In this document: piece by piece, positions 42,852 through 51,776 of the stretch
Layout: every line of letters starts with the position of its first letter
Position numbering within the stretch: position 1 is the first letter of the stretch
Source: an uncultured Paludibacter sp.
GTDB taxonomy: Bacteria; Bacteroidota; Bacteroidia; Bacteroidales; Paludibacteraceae
Assembly (NCBI GenBank): GCA_900498215.1
Contig: LR026962.1
Location: forward strand, 1,974,680-2,034,183
Length of the DNA: 59,504 nt
Direction: 5' to 3'
Translations under genes and position numbers: made by a program
Notes under the pieces: generated by a model
What the model saw: only the letters and a program-made list of their open reading frames with translations
Told to the model about the DNA's origin: nothing
Databases searched by the model: none

Positions 42852-43628
42852 TTACAATTGCATCTTCGTTCCACCATTTGTGTGGAATAAATCGGCACGT
42901 GTAATAATTACCTCCTTTACGCCCGCTTTGAGCGCATCAAAAGCATTATCAATTTTAGGAATCATTCCACCTTGAACCACATTTTCTTCTATTAGTTTTT
43001 TATAAATATCGCCAGTGATGATTGGAATTACACTTTCATCATTATTTTCATCAGATAATACTCCTTTTTTCTCGAAACAATACATTAATGTTACATCAAA
43101 ATATTTTACCAATGCTTTGGCTGCTTCACCTGCAATAGTATCAGCATTGGTATTCAACATATTTCCTTTACCGTCGTGTGTGAGTGGTGCGAGCACAGGA
43201 ACTATGTCTTTCGCAATCAAATCAGCTAAAATTTCAGCGTTTACTTTTTTTACGTCGCCAACAAAACCATAATCTACCTCTTTTACAGGGCGTTTATCAG
43301 AAATCATATAATTCATATCGGCTCCGGTTAGTCCCAACGCATTTATTCCTAACAATTGTAAACCGGCAACAATTTGTTTATTTACTAAACCTCCATACAC
43401 CATTGTAACCACTTTGAGCGTTTCTTCATCGGTAATTCTGCGTCCGTTTACCATTTTACTTTCCACTCCAAGTTTTGACGCTAAAGCCGTAGCAGAACGT
43501 CCTCCACCGTGTACAAGTACTTTATGACCTTCTATTTTGGAAAAATCCAAAAGCAGTTGTTTGAGCGAGTCCGGTTCTTCTACAATTTTTCCACCAACTT
43601 TTATAAGGATAAGTTTTTCTTTAACCAT
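42852..43628 (-). CDS. argB: Acetylglutamate kinase (may act on succinylglutamate)
   Basis: Phosphorylates the gamma-carboxyl of N-acylglutamate in arginine synthesis. From the ATG at 43628 it has 258 residues, the family length: MVKEKLILIKVGGKIVEEP, VLVHGGGRSATALA, VNGRRITDEETLKVV, GLTGADMNYMI, NTNADTIAGEAAKAL, and GGMIPKIDNAFDALKAGVKEVIITRAD. The frame is open 31 codons further upstream, but that extension has no family similarity. The neighbouring argF' is of the N-succinylornithine type, so the natural substrate may be N-succinylglutamate. It lies 117 nt after apt. Confidence 0.93.
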   Translation of the reverse strand: MVKEKLILIKVGGKIVEEPDSLKQLLLDFSKIEGHKVLVHGGGRSATALASKLGVESKMVNGRRITDEETLKVVTMVYGGLVNKQIVAGLQLLGINALGLTGADMNYMISDKRPVKEVDYGFVGDVKKVNAEILADLIAKDIVPVLAPLTHDGKGNMLNTNADTIAGEAAKALVKYFDVTLMYCFEKKGVLSDENNDESVIPIITGDIYKKLIEENVVQGGMIPKIDNAFDALKAGVKEVIITRADLFHTNGGTKMQL

Positions 43629-43745
43629 TTTGGATGAAGTTATTTTTAGAGCTTGTTTAGGCAATGGAGGAATATTATCGTTTACACATTTATGTTCTGT
43701 ATAAAGATTTTTTTTCTCCATATCATTTTTTCATTCAAAAAATAA

Positions 43746-44270
43746 TTAAAATTCTATCAATGCGTGTACATCTTTCGCCTCTCCAAGACGTTTGATGCCT
43801 TCAAGAAATGTCAAATTAATAAGGAAACTAACATAAATAGGATTGTTCCCGAAATTTTTCAACAACTGCAAAGCAGCATTTGCGCTTCCACCTGTAGCAA
43901 GTAAATCATCGTGAAGAAGAATAACATCGTCGGCTTCAATAGCATCTTTATGAATTTCAAGCGCATCAGCGCCATATTCAAGTGAATAATCTACTTTGAA
44001 AGTTTCTGCCGGAAGTTTCCCCGGTTTGCGAAGTAATACAAAACCGGCGTTCAGTTTGTAAGCCAATATGCTTCCCAAAACAAAACCGCGACTTTCAACG
44101 CCTACTACTTTTGTAATGCCTTTGTTTTTGTAGTACTCATAAAGTTCATCTGCCATATAATGAAGCACTTCAGCATCTTTTAATGCCGTGGTAATATCTT
44201 TGAATTGAATTCCCGGAACAGGAAAATCAGGTACGTTTCTTATAGATGCAATAACTTGTTCTAAATTCAT
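43746..44270 (-). CDS. apt: Adenine phosphoribosyltransferase
   Basis: Converts adenine + PRPP to AMP for purine salvage. The 174 residues carry IRNVPDFPVPGIQFKDITTAL, VVGVESRGFVLGSILAYKL, LLRKPGKLPAETFKVDYSLEYG and the PRPP-binding VILLHDDLLATGGSANAALQLL. The position between argF' (11-nt gap upstream) and argB mixes salvage and arginine genes; the close spacing suggests co-transcription with argF'. A purine nucleoside phosphorylase gene at 24 kb acts in the same pathway. Confidence 0.96.
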   Translation of the reverse strand: MNLEQVIASIRNVPDFPVPGIQFKDITTALKDAEVLHYMADELYEYYKNKGITKVVGVESRGFVLGSILAYKLNAGFVLLRKPGKLPAETFKVDYSLEYGADALEIHKDAIEADDVILLHDDLLATGGSANAALQLLKNFGNNPIYVSFLINLTFLEGIKRLGEAKDVHALIEF

Positions 44271-44281
44271 ATTTTCGTTTT

Positions 44282-45235
44282 TTAAATGTTTTCCAATAAT
44301 CTTTTAATTACAACTTGTGCCGAAATTTCACGATTGGCAGCTTCAGGAATTACAATGGATTGCGGACTTTCAATCACATCGTCGGTTACAATCATATTTC
44401 TTCTCACCGGAAGACAATGCATAAAATAAGCGTTGTTGGTGAGCGCCATTTTTGCGCTGTCTACTGTCCAGTTTCTATCAGTACTTAAGATTTTTCCATA
44501 ATTCGGATCTTGATAGGCAGCCCAATTTTTAGCGTAGATAAAATCGGCTCCTTCAAATGCTTTTTTCTGATTATATTCCATTTTTGCACCACGCACAAAT
44601 TGCTCCGCCAATTCATACCCTTCAGGATGTGTAATTACAAAATCCACATCGGCTTCATTCATAAAATCGGCAAAAGAATTGGGAACCGCCTGCGGTAAAG
44701 CTTTTGGATGTGGCGCCCAAGTTAAAACCACTTTCGGACGAGCTGTTTTTTTGTATTCTTCAATGGTAATTAAATCGGCAAACGCTTGTAAAGGATGTCC
44801 TGTTGCAGCTTCCATACTGAAAACAGGTTTCCCTGAATATTTTATAAATTGATTGAGAATGGTTTCTTCGTAATCAAATTTTTTGTCTTCAAATTGAGCA
44901 AAAGAGCGTACTCCGATTACATCACAATAACTTCCCATCACAGGAATAGCTTCTAAAATATGTTCGGGTTTTTCGCCGTCCATAATTACGCCGCGTTCGG
45001 TTTCCAATTTCCATGCGCCTTGATTAATATCGAGCACCATTGTGTTCATTCCAAGGTTCATTCCTGCTTTTTGTGTGCTTAAGCGCGTGCGTAAACTGGA
45101 GTTAAAAAACACCATCAACAGCGTTTTATTTTCACCGATATGTTTGTAGGCATAGCGATTTTTCTTGATTTCAAGAGCTTCTTTTACCGCTTCATGAAGA
45201 TTTCCTAAATCCTTAACGTTTGTATAAGTTTTCAT
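44282..45235 (-). CDS. argF': N-succinylornithine carbamoyltransferase
   Basis: Carbamoylates an N-acylated ornithine in the Bacteroidota arginine pathway. The 317 residues have FFNSSLRTRLSTQKAGMNLGMN (the SxRT-type carbamoyl-phosphate site), VFSMEAATGHPLQAFADL and FMHCLPVRRN. The key discriminating position is residue 90: Bacteroides fragilis succinylornithine transcarbamylase has Pro there, acetylornithine enzymes have Glu. With the ATG at 45235, Pro90 falls in MDGEKPEH, matching the succinyl type. An ATG three codons upstream (45244) is the alternative start. It has its own -7 box. Confidence 0.92.
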   Translation of the reverse strand: MKTYTNVKDLGNLHEAVKEALEIKKNRYAYKHIGENKTLLMVFFNSSLRTRLSTQKAGMNLGMNTMVLDINQGAWKLETERGVIMDGEKPEHILEAIPVMGSYCDVIGVRSFAQFEDKKFDYEETILNQFIKYSGKPVFSMEAATGHPLQAFADLITIEEYKKTARPKVVLTWAPHPKALPQAVPNSFADFMNEADVDFVITHPEGYELAEQFVRGAKMEYNQKKAFEGADFIYAKNWAAYQDPNYGKILSTDRNWTVDSAKMALTNNAYFMHCLPVRRNMIVTDDVIESPQSIVIPEAANREISAQVVIKRLLENI

Positions 45236-45257
45236 CTTATTCATTTTTTCAAAGCTA

Positions 45258-45265
45258 CAAATTTA
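45258..45265 (-). promoter_or_regulatory. -7 box for the argF' cluster
   Basis: TAAATTTG on the minus strand, about 23 nt upstream of the ATG at 45235. It is the likely promoter for argF'-apt and perhaps argB and the genes after it. Confidence 0.55.
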
Positions 45266-45301
45266 CAAAATAATTAGTTGCAAATTGTTTTTTTAAAATA
45301 A

Positions 45302-45337
45302 AAAACCGATTAATTCATAAATGTTTTAATCGGTTTT
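45302..45337 (-). terminator. Terminator of the barrel-protein gene at 45.4-46.1 kb
   Basis: Perfect 11-bp arms (AAAACCGATTA / TAATCGGTTTT) with a 14-nt loop, followed on the minus strand by a T-rich tail. Confidence 0.8.
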
Positions 45338-45360
45338 TGAGTTATTATGAAGGTTATTTA

Positions 45361-46131
45361 CTAAAATCTATATCCTATGGAAAGTCCCATTCTAAAGAAA
45401 GCCCAAGGACCTGTTAAATCTACAGATACATTTTTTTCGTCTACAGTAGTGGTGTATTTTATCACGGGAATATCACTGAGTGCGTCGTCAATATTGTTTT
45501 TTACTTCTTGTTGTTGCTCTTCTGTCATAGTGCCTGTTGCATAATACCCGTGCACATTTCCTGAAGATTTTCCGCCATGAAGTCCCAAAATAGACCAGTC
45601 CAGAACAATATTTTTATGTTTCCCTAACAGCCATTGATATCCAATCATCAATCCGCCGCTGTATGTTTTTAATTTACCATCCATAATAACTTCGTGGTCA
45701 ACGTCATTATCGGTAAATGTAACGCTTAAATCGCTCAAGCCAAATTGCTCGTATTTAAAATATGGAGCGAAATAAAACCCTTTTCCATAACCGGAACCTG
45801 TATAAATTCTTAATTCAGGAGTTAAGGCAAAGGTATTAACTTTCATGTTTTGAATGGTTTCATCGTTATTGTTATTTGATGAAGTAAAAGAATTGATAAA
45901 TGGAATTCCTCCTTTAGGCATTACGTTTACGCCCAACACAGCGCTAAATCTGTTGTTAATGATGCGTTCGCCGTAAAATCCAAAGTTTCTTATCGGGAGC
46001 CCTGTTAAATTTACTTTAATAATGTTTTTACCATCCAATAAGGCGCCATCAGAAACACTCCAATCTTTTTGTGAAAAAAGAGCGGAAACACTTACCATAA
46101 GTAAGAGAACGAGAGTAAATAGCTTTTTCAT
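45361..46131 (-). CDS. Outer membrane beta-barrel protein
   Basis: Secreted barrel without a recognisable named family. The 256 residues have a signal peptide MKKLFTLVLLLMVSVSALFSQ and strands such as IIKVNLTGLPIRNFGFYGERIINNRFSAVLGVNVMP, LTPELRIYTGSGYGKGFYFAPYFKYEQFGLSDLSVTF and YSGGLMIGYQWLLGKHKNIVLDWSILGLHGG. The C-terminal MGLSIGYRF ends in Phe, the outer-membrane barrel signature. The early NLTGLPIRNF..YGERI segment recalls DUF3575-type barrels. It is downstream of porX but has its own -7 box and terminator. Confidence 0.75.
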   Translation of the reverse strand: MKKLFTLVLLLMVSVSALFSQKDWSVSDGALLDGKNIIKVNLTGLPIRNFGFYGERIINNRFSAVLGVNVMPKGGIPFINSFTSSNNNNDETIQNMKVNTFALTPELRIYTGSGYGKGFYFAPYFKYEQFGLSDLSVTFTDNDVDHEVIMDGKLKTYSGGLMIGYQWLLGKHKNIVLDWSILGLHGGKSSGNVHGYYATGTMTEEQQQEVKNNIDDALSDIPVIKYTTTVDEKNVSVDLTGPWAFFRMGLSIGYRF

Positions 46132-46156
46132 AGGATTGTTTTTTTATAGTTTTCTG

Positions 46157-46164
46157 CAAATATA
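46157..46164 (-). promoter_or_regulatory. -7 box for the barrel-protein gene
   Basis: TATATTTG on the minus strand, 26 nt upstream of the ATG at 46131. Confidence 0.5.
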
Positions 46165-46221
46165 ATTTAAAATATCAATTATGTCAATAAAGATACTATT
46201 ATTTTACTATTAAACCGTCGA

Positions 46222-47769
46222 TTACTTTGGCTCCATCGTTATAAGCGGAATAATCATTTCTTCCAATGAAATTCCACCGTGCTGAATAGTGTTTTTATAA
46301 TAACTTACGTAGTAATTATAATTATTTGGATACGCGAAAAAGTCTTCGTTTCCGGCAAAAATATATGCTGAACTTACATTTGGGCTGGGCAATCCTGCTT
46401 TTGTCGGCTGTGTAATTTCAAAAACCTCTTTTTTATTGTAACTCAAGTTTTTACCCACTTTGTAACGCAAGTTGGTGTTGGTGTTTTTATCACCCACCAC
46501 TTTTAGTGGGTCTTTTACCTGAATGGCGCCATGATCGGTAGTGAAAACCACTTTGTAACCGCGTTGTGCAATGGCTTTGAAAAGGTCGTAAGTTGCAGAA
46601 TGCCTGAACCAGGAAAGCGTTAACGAGCGATATGCTTTTTCATCGTTAGCTAATTCACGTACCATTTTAATTTCGGTGCGGGCGTGTGAAAGCATATCGA
46701 TAAAGTTTAAAACCACCACATTTAACTGGTTATTTTCCATTTGTGGAAGTTGTTCTATTACTTTTTCGCAAAAACCGTTTTCGAATACTTTATGATATGA
46801 GAATGAATATTTTTTACGGAAACGATCCAATTGTGTTTGCAATAAATCTTTTTCATTCAAATTTTTCCCCTCCTCTTCTTCTTCGTCCACCCAAAGATGT
46901 GGAAACATTTGTTGTATTTGCAACGGCATTAATCCCGAAAAAATTGCATTGCGCGCATATTGTGTTGCTGTAGGAAGAATGCTGCAATACATATCTTCTT
47001 CGGTAATGGTATAAAAATCCGACAATAATTCGCGAATAATTCGCCATTGATCGTATCTGAAATTATCGACAAGAATGAAAAATACTTTTTCCCCTTTGTC
47101 GAGCAACGGAAAAATTTTGGTTTTAAAAATATCGGGACTCATCAAAGGACGGTTTTCGGGTGCAGCCATCCAATCCATATAATTTTTCTTCACAAATTTA
47201 TTGAATGTGCCGTTTGCTTCGGTTTTTTGCATTCGAAGCATTTCGTCCATCGCATTGTCGGCTTCGGCAAGTTCCAATTCCCAAAAAACCAGTTTTTTGT
47301 AAACGTCCACCCAATCGTTGTACGAAAAAGAATCGTTTATTTGCATTCCAATATTTCGGAATTCCTGCTGGTAAGCAGATGTTGTGTGTTCTTGTACAAT
47401 TTCCCGTTTGTGAATATTCTTTTTCAGTGTAAGTAAAATTTGGCTGGGATTTACCGGTTTTGTTAAATAATCGGCAATTTTATTCCCGATAGCCATATTC
47501 ATTATGTCTTCTTCTTCGCTTTTGGTTATCATTACAAGCGGAACATCCGGATCTATTTCTTTGATTTGAGTTACAGTTTGCAAACCGCTCAAACCCGGCA
47601 TATTTTCATCGAGAAAAATAATGTCGAATGTGTCTTTTTTACATAAATCAACAGCGTCTTTTCCATTGGTAACGGTAACCACATCGAATCCTTTTTCTTC
47701 CAAAAAAAGAATATACGGTTGGAGTAAATCCATTTCATCGTCAGCCCAAAGTATGCGGTCTTTTTTCAT
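46222..47769 (-). CDS. porX: Response regulator PorX with PglZ effector domain (type IX secretion control)
   Basis: PorX of Porphyromonas gingivalis pairs with the kinase PorY, and with the ECF factor SigP controls transcription of type IX secretion genes. The 515 residues consist of a receiver domain (1-120) with the acidic pocket ADDE at 9-12, the phospho-accepting Asp54 in IIFLDENMPG and the Lys in DYLTKPVNPS, then a helical linker. A PglZ/alkaline-phosphatase-like domain follows (about 205-515) with FFILVDNFRYDQWRII, SILPTATQYARNAIFSGLMP and VVFTTDHGAIQVKDP, which hold likely metal ligands. It starts 6 nt after the stop of porW. No PorY kinase is in the window. Confidence 0.93.
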   Translation of the reverse strand: MKKDRILWADDEMDLLQPYILFLEEKGFDVVTVTNGKDAVDLCKKDTFDIIFLDENMPGLSGLQTVTQIKEIDPDVPLVMITKSEEEDIMNMAIGNKIADYLTKPVNPSQILLTLKKNIHKREIVQEHTTSAYQQEFRNIGMQINDSFSYNDWVDVYKKLVFWELELAEADNAMDEMLRMQKTEANGTFNKFVKKNYMDWMAAPENRPLMSPDIFKTKIFPLLDKGEKVFFILVDNFRYDQWRIIRELLSDFYTITEEDMYCSILPTATQYARNAIFSGLMPLQIQQMFPHLWVDEEEEEGKNLNEKDLLQTQLDRFRKKYSFSYHKVFENGFCEKVIEQLPQMENNQLNVVVLNFIDMLSHARTEIKMVRELANDEKAYRSLTLSWFRHSATYDLFKAIAQRGYKVVFTTDHGAIQVKDPLKVVGDKNTNTNLRYKVGKNLSYNKKEVFEITQPTKAGLPSPNVSSAYIFAGNEDFFAYPNNYNYYVSYYKNTIQHGGISLEEMIIPLITMEPK

Positions 47770-47774
47770 AATTT

Positions 47775-50700
47775 CTACTTCAAATAAAACTCTTTCATAA
47801 AATCAAAATACGTATTCAAATCGTTTTTCTGTACCATAATGTTGAGGTTTTCCTGTGTGCCGATGAGATTACGTTTGTTTAATCCTTTTGTTGCTTCTAT
47901 AATTGCCGGCTCTTTAAGCATACGCAGCAAATATGATTTTGCCGTGTTTGCGTCTACAAATGAACCGATGATAATCGCCTGCTGTTTTCCAAAGTTTTCC
48001 AGTGAAATTCTTAAGTTGAGCATTCCATAATTGGCAGCATTGTATTTATCAAATGCTTGTTGAATGGCTGAAAAGTTTTTAACTCCGCCTCCCGGAACGT
48101 ACAATGCAACAAAATGAGGCGCGTTCGGACGGTAAGCGTATGTATTTTTAAACCACGCCACAGGTTCTTCTACTTTTGGTTTTTCGGGTTCGGCAGGTTT
48201 GGTTTCTACGGTTGATTGTACTTCTTCTTTTTTTACAGGCTCCAGAGTTGTTTGCTGTGCAATTTCTTTGTTTTCTGTTTGCTTTGTTTCTTTTGTTTCG
48301 GCAATTTTTTTCGTCTCTGTTTTTGCTTTTTCCGCCACTTTTGGTTTTTCAAGTTTTTTTACTTCTGCAAGTTGTGGTTTTGGTTTCTCTTTTAAAAGAT
48401 TTTCTTTTTCAAATTCCAAATATTGGTCTAATGTGAAAAAGTTTTTTAATTTTCCGAAATTATCTTCGGAAATCGGAATTAATTTAATATCCAATGAATC
48501 AATTAAATGCGCCAGTTCCTTATCGGTACGGATGGTTTTTTCGTACCAAAGCGCTTCATCGAACGATTCGAGATTGGTAACCGAAAGAGCTTTGTCCGTA
48601 TCATTTATTTTTCCGGTTTCAAAATCGAAATCTTTAATCATAAACCGCGAAAAATTGAACATTGCAGTGTTGTATAGCAATTTGTTCATTGCCGAATCGT
48701 TCAAGTTTCCAACAAACATCAACCGATGTTTTCCATCTTTGCTGTCAGAAAGCGACATTATATCTGTTTCTTCCGATATTGCCGCTTCTTCCGCCCGTTT
48801 TGCAAGTAAAGAGCCGTGTGTTTTGCCCAATTGTGCTACATTTCCCTGTTTCATTAATGCCAAAATATCTTTTGCCATTGCGCTTACGTCGCTGTTTGGA
48901 TAATGCGCTACCAACGAATCCAACGAAGTTTTGAATAAACCTGATTTTTGCGTTTTACCAATACTTAACGCATTCAAAAACTCAAATTTCGGCATCAAAG
49001 ATGAAACCGGATATTTTTTCTTGATATATTCCACATTTTTAAAAACAGTTGGAAAATCGCTTTTGGTGTATGCCGCATAGGTTTGGTTGTAAACAGAATC
49101 TTGTTCCTGATACATTTTTTCCATCCGCTTCACAAAATTGGGTTGTTGAAGCATTTCAGCGTAATTGCTTTTTGGGTAACGACTGAGTATTTGCAAACGA
49201 TATCTTTCTTCCGCTTCCGAATCGCCTTGACGCGCGGCAATAAGAAAACGCTGGTAAATAGTTTCCATCACGCGTTCATCTTTCGGGAATCGGTTTTCAA
49301 AATCTTGAAAAGTTTCAATTGCTATCGGATAATCTTGCATTTTATCCTTAAAAATGAATCCCATATTGAACAGCGCATCGGCAATTTCTTCGTTTGATTT
49401 TTGTTGTTGTTTGGCGCTAAAAGGCAGTTGTTGCAAGTAAAAGTCTACGCTTTTATTATCGGCAGTAGCGTTTGTCTTTTGTGGTTTTTCGCCCGCCTTT
49501 TCAGGTTCGCCTGTTTCTCTTGCTGAATTTGTTGCTGAAGTCGAATTGTTTGAAGATGATGTATTGTCCGCAAATAAAGCGGCTGATTTATTGTTTCGTT
49601 GCCAGTTGTCTTCCAATTTTCGGTTTCCCCATTTTTTTCTAAAATCTGTTTTTCCACTGCGAATGGTGTTTGAATTGTAAAAATACCAATCGCCGCCCGA
49701 ATTTGCGCCAATCATTTGATTTGGCATCGGCATAGAGAAATCATCTTCTTCCTGATTATTTTGGCGGTAATTAGGATTATTTTCCCGTTCCTGTTTTTCC
49801 TTCTGTTCTTTTTCGTCTTTTTTTACTTTTTCAATGATGTTATTGATAACATCGAGCCGCTCTTTTTCAGGCATCTTTGCCAACCGCAGCAAACTGTCCT
49901 GTAATTCTACCACTTCGTCTTCTTTCACTAATTCCGCTAATACTTCAGCACGTTTACTTATTCGCGGATAATCATCGTATTCGTTTGTGAAAATTTTTGC
50001 CGCTTCGCTGTAATTGGGTTCCGCTTTGATGTATTTTTTATTGTTGTAATATAAATCTCCCAGTTGAACTAGCGCAATTCCTTTTTCAATACCGTTTCGC
50101 TTGCTTTTTTGCGTTGCCTGCGAATAATATTCAATGGCTTTTATGGTATCTTTTGCATTCAGAAAAATATTTCCCAAAGCGGTGTAAATTTGGTCTAAAT
50201 ATTCTTTGTTTTTACGATTTTTTGCCAATCCTTTCAGTTCTTTTTCAACGGATTTAATGTCGGTTCCCGTAACGAGTTGTGCACGGTTAATACGCGCATT
50301 GAGCTCCATTTCATAAGGAGGTGATGATTTTATTACTGCGGTATAATAATTTTCAGCTTGTTCCTTATCGTTTGTACGTGAGTAAATTTGCGCCAAAATG
50401 TATTTAAATCGGGTTTGAAGTTTTCCGTCTTTTTCGCGTTCAATAGCAAGTTTCAGGTATGGAATAGCTTCACGATATTGTTGCTTTTTCAACAACACAT
50501 CCGCCATTGCTGCAGAAAATAATCCCGTATTTTTTTTGTTGAGTTTTTCGGTCGAAAGTTTGGTAAGAACTTCTTCAGCTTCGTAAATCCAGTCCATTTC
50601 TGCGTAAGCGCGGGCAGTCCATATTTGCGCTTCGGCAACCACATCGGGAACGGTAGCGTAATGTTTTATGATGTAAGAAAACGTTCCAACCGAACCCAGA

Positions 50701-51146
50701 AAATCTCCTTTGTGAAATTCAGATTTTGCCAACATCAACCAAGCTTGTTTCAGCGCCGGATTAAATTCGTTTTGTTCATACCACGCACGATATTTGGGAT
50801 CGTTCCATTTTTTGAAATTCTTATTCGGTTTTTTCTTAATGGAATGCAGTTTTATTGCTTTGCGGCTTTTTTCTATTGCTCTGCCCATATTGGAACCGGC
50901 GGAAGACAAAATTTCGTGATGGCTCGAAGGATACATGGGCAACACCTGCGAATAATCGTCTTTGTTGGCTTTCGAAATGTTTTCCATTCCTTCCTTATAA
51001 CTTTCCGAACCGTTGAAAAAGATATTGAATTTGGTAGTTACATTTTGGTAAAAGCGAGACATTCCGGTGTTTTTCTGCGTGGAACACCCCGCAAAAGTCA
51101 ATAATAATACCAATAAAAATGCAGTATTTAGATAATATTTTTTCAA
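47775..51146 (-). CDS. porW: Type IX secretion lipoprotein PorW/SprE, TPR-rich
   Basis: Outer-membrane lipoprotein of the type IX secretion machinery; SprE is needed for secretion and gliding in Flavobacterium, PorW for gingipain secretion. The 1123 residues start with a lipoprotein signal ending LTFAGC (Cys21). RFYQNVTTKFNIFFNGSESYKEG is the family hallmark. TPR-like helical repeats occur through about 130-440 and 600-720. Low-complexity linkers (KKDEKEQKEKQERENN; KPKPQLAEVKKLEKPKVAEKAKTETKK) separate them from a C-terminal SPOR-like domain (HFVALYVPGGGVKNFSAIQQAF). It is longer than the ~870 residues I recall for SprE, mostly from the linkers. It heads a two-gene unit with porX. Confidence 0.9.
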   Translation of the reverse strand: MKKYYLNTAFLLVLLLTFAGCSTQKNTGMSRFYQNVTTKFNIFFNGSESYKEGMENISKANKDDYSQVLPMYPSSHHEILSSAGSNMGRAIEKSRKAIKLHSIKKKPNKNFKKWNDPKYRAWYEQNEFNPALKQAWLMLAKSEFHKGDFLGSVGTFSYIIKHYATVPDVVAEAQIWTARAYAEMDWIYEAEEVLTKLSTEKLNKKNTGLFSAAMADVLLKKQQYREAIPYLKLAIEREKDGKLQTRFKYILAQIYSRTNDKEQAENYYTAVIKSSPPYEMELNARINRAQLVTGTDIKSVEKELKGLAKNRKNKEYLDQIYTALGNIFLNAKDTIKAIEYYSQATQKSKRNGIEKGIALVQLGDLYYNNKKYIKAEPNYSEAAKIFTNEYDDYPRISKRAEVLAELVKEDEVVELQDSLLRLAKMPEKERLDVINNIIEKVKKDEKEQKEKQERENNPNYRQNNQEEDDFSMPMPNQMIGANSGGDWYFYNSNTIRSGKTDFRKKWGNRKLEDNWQRNNKSAALFADNTSSSNNSTSATNSARETGEPEKAGEKPQKTNATADNKSVDFYLQQLPFSAKQQQKSNEEIADALFNMGFIFKDKMQDYPIAIETFQDFENRFPKDERVMETIYQRFLIAARQGDSEAEERYRLQILSRYPKSNYAEMLQQPNFVKRMEKMYQEQDSVYNQTYAAYTKSDFPTVFKNVEYIKKKYPVSSLMPKFEFLNALSIGKTQKSGLFKTSLDSLVAHYPNSDVSAMAKDILALMKQGNVAQLGKTHGSLLAKRAEEAAISEETDIMSLSDSKDGKHRLMFVGNLNDSAMNKLLYNTAMFNFSRFMIKDFDFETGKINDTDKALSVTNLESFDEALWYEKTIRTDKELAHLIDSLDIKLIPISEDNFGKLKNFFTLDQYLEFEKENLLKEKPKPQLAEVKKLEKPKVAEKAKTETKKIAETKETKQTENKEIAQQTTLEPVKKEEVQSTVETKPAEPEKPKVEEPVAWFKNTYAYRPNAPHFVALYVPGGGVKNFSAIQQAFDKYNAANYGMLNLRISLENFGKQQAIIIGSFVDANTAKSYLLRMLKEPAIIEATKGLNKRNLIGTQENLNIMVQKNDLNTYFDFMKEFYLK

Positions 51147-51245
51147 AACAATAATCGATTTAGTTCTTTTTTCGGCAGAAAATATGCCATTACAAAAACC
51201 CTTAAAATGCTATTTTATTGTGCAATAGTAAGAAGTTTTAACCTA

Positions 51246-51253
51246 CAAAAATA
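51246..51253 (-). promoter_or_regulatory. -7 box for porW-porX
   Basis: TATTTTTG on the minus strand, 100 nt upstream of the porW ATG. It is only 21 nt from an oppositely directed box at 51275. Confidence 0.45.
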
Positions 51254-51274
51254 CAATTTTCCGTCTATTATCAC

Positions 51275-51282
51275 TAACTTTG
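51275..51282 (+). promoter_or_regulatory. -7 box for the 130-residue protein gene
   Basis: TAACTTTG, 80 nt upstream of the ATG at 51363; divergent from the porW box. Confidence 0.5.
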
Positions 51283-51362
51283 CAGGCAAAATTTTGGTAA
51301 AAAGCAAATTCGTTAATTTACCTTTTGATTTTTGGTTTTTGAATATATAATTTCTAAATAAT

Positions 51363-51755
51363 ATGTTTTATCTTATCGGAATATTAGTTTTTTTCGGACT
51401 TTTACTGTTTCTCGTTACGTATTTTAAAAGAAGAAAAGAAACGGGAAGTCCTGATATTATTATAAATGAAGACCCTGAATGTTGCGGAGCGCACGAAGTT
51501 TGCGATAAAGATACACTGCTCAGTGCAAGCGCAAAACCGGAGTATTTTGATGATGAAGAATTAGATGTTTTTGCCGGAATTTCTTCCGAAAAATATTCAG
51601 AAGAGCAAGTGAACGCCATTTCCGAAGTGTTTTATTCTCTTCCCGAAGATAATGTTGCCGCGTGGCTTAGAAGTTTGCAACTCCGCAATATTCAATTGCC
51701 AAATTTAATTAAGGAACAGGCGCTAATGGTAGTAGGAGAAAGACGGAATTCTTAA
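51363..51755 (+). CDS. Small membrane-anchored protein with a CCGxHxVC motif
   Basis: Function unknown. The 130 residues have one N-terminal helix (FYLIGILVFFGLLLFLVTYF, about 2-21) followed by a cytoplasmic RRK stretch, then DPECCGAHEVCDKD near residues 38-51. The rest is acidic (DDEELDVFAGISSEKYSEEQVNAISEVFYSLPEDNVAAWLRSLQLRNIQLP). The cysteine/histidine cluster could bind a metal or an Fe-S cluster. I recall similar Bacteroidota proteins labelled 'phospholipase' without visible support. It is divergent from porW and convergent with the CPBP gene, whose stop is only about 20 nt away. Confidence 0.75.
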   Translation: MFYLIGILVFFGLLLFLVTYFKRRKETGSPDIIINEDPECCGAHEVCDKDTLLSASAKPEYFDDEELDVFAGISSEKYSEEQVNAISEVFYSLPEDNVAAWLRSLQLRNIQLPNLIKEQALMVVGERRNS

Positions 51756-51776
51756 TCTTTAATTCCTAAAGTGGAA

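Noticed and set aside
43629-43721. 31-residue N-terminal extension of ArgB
   Set aside because: No similarity to the family, and the internal ATG at 43628 gives the usual 258 residues.
48199-48903. Open frame of 234 codons opposite porW
   Set aside because: Low-complexity Ser/Phe-rich translation of the antisense strand of a Lys/Glu-rich linker; no start context or homology.
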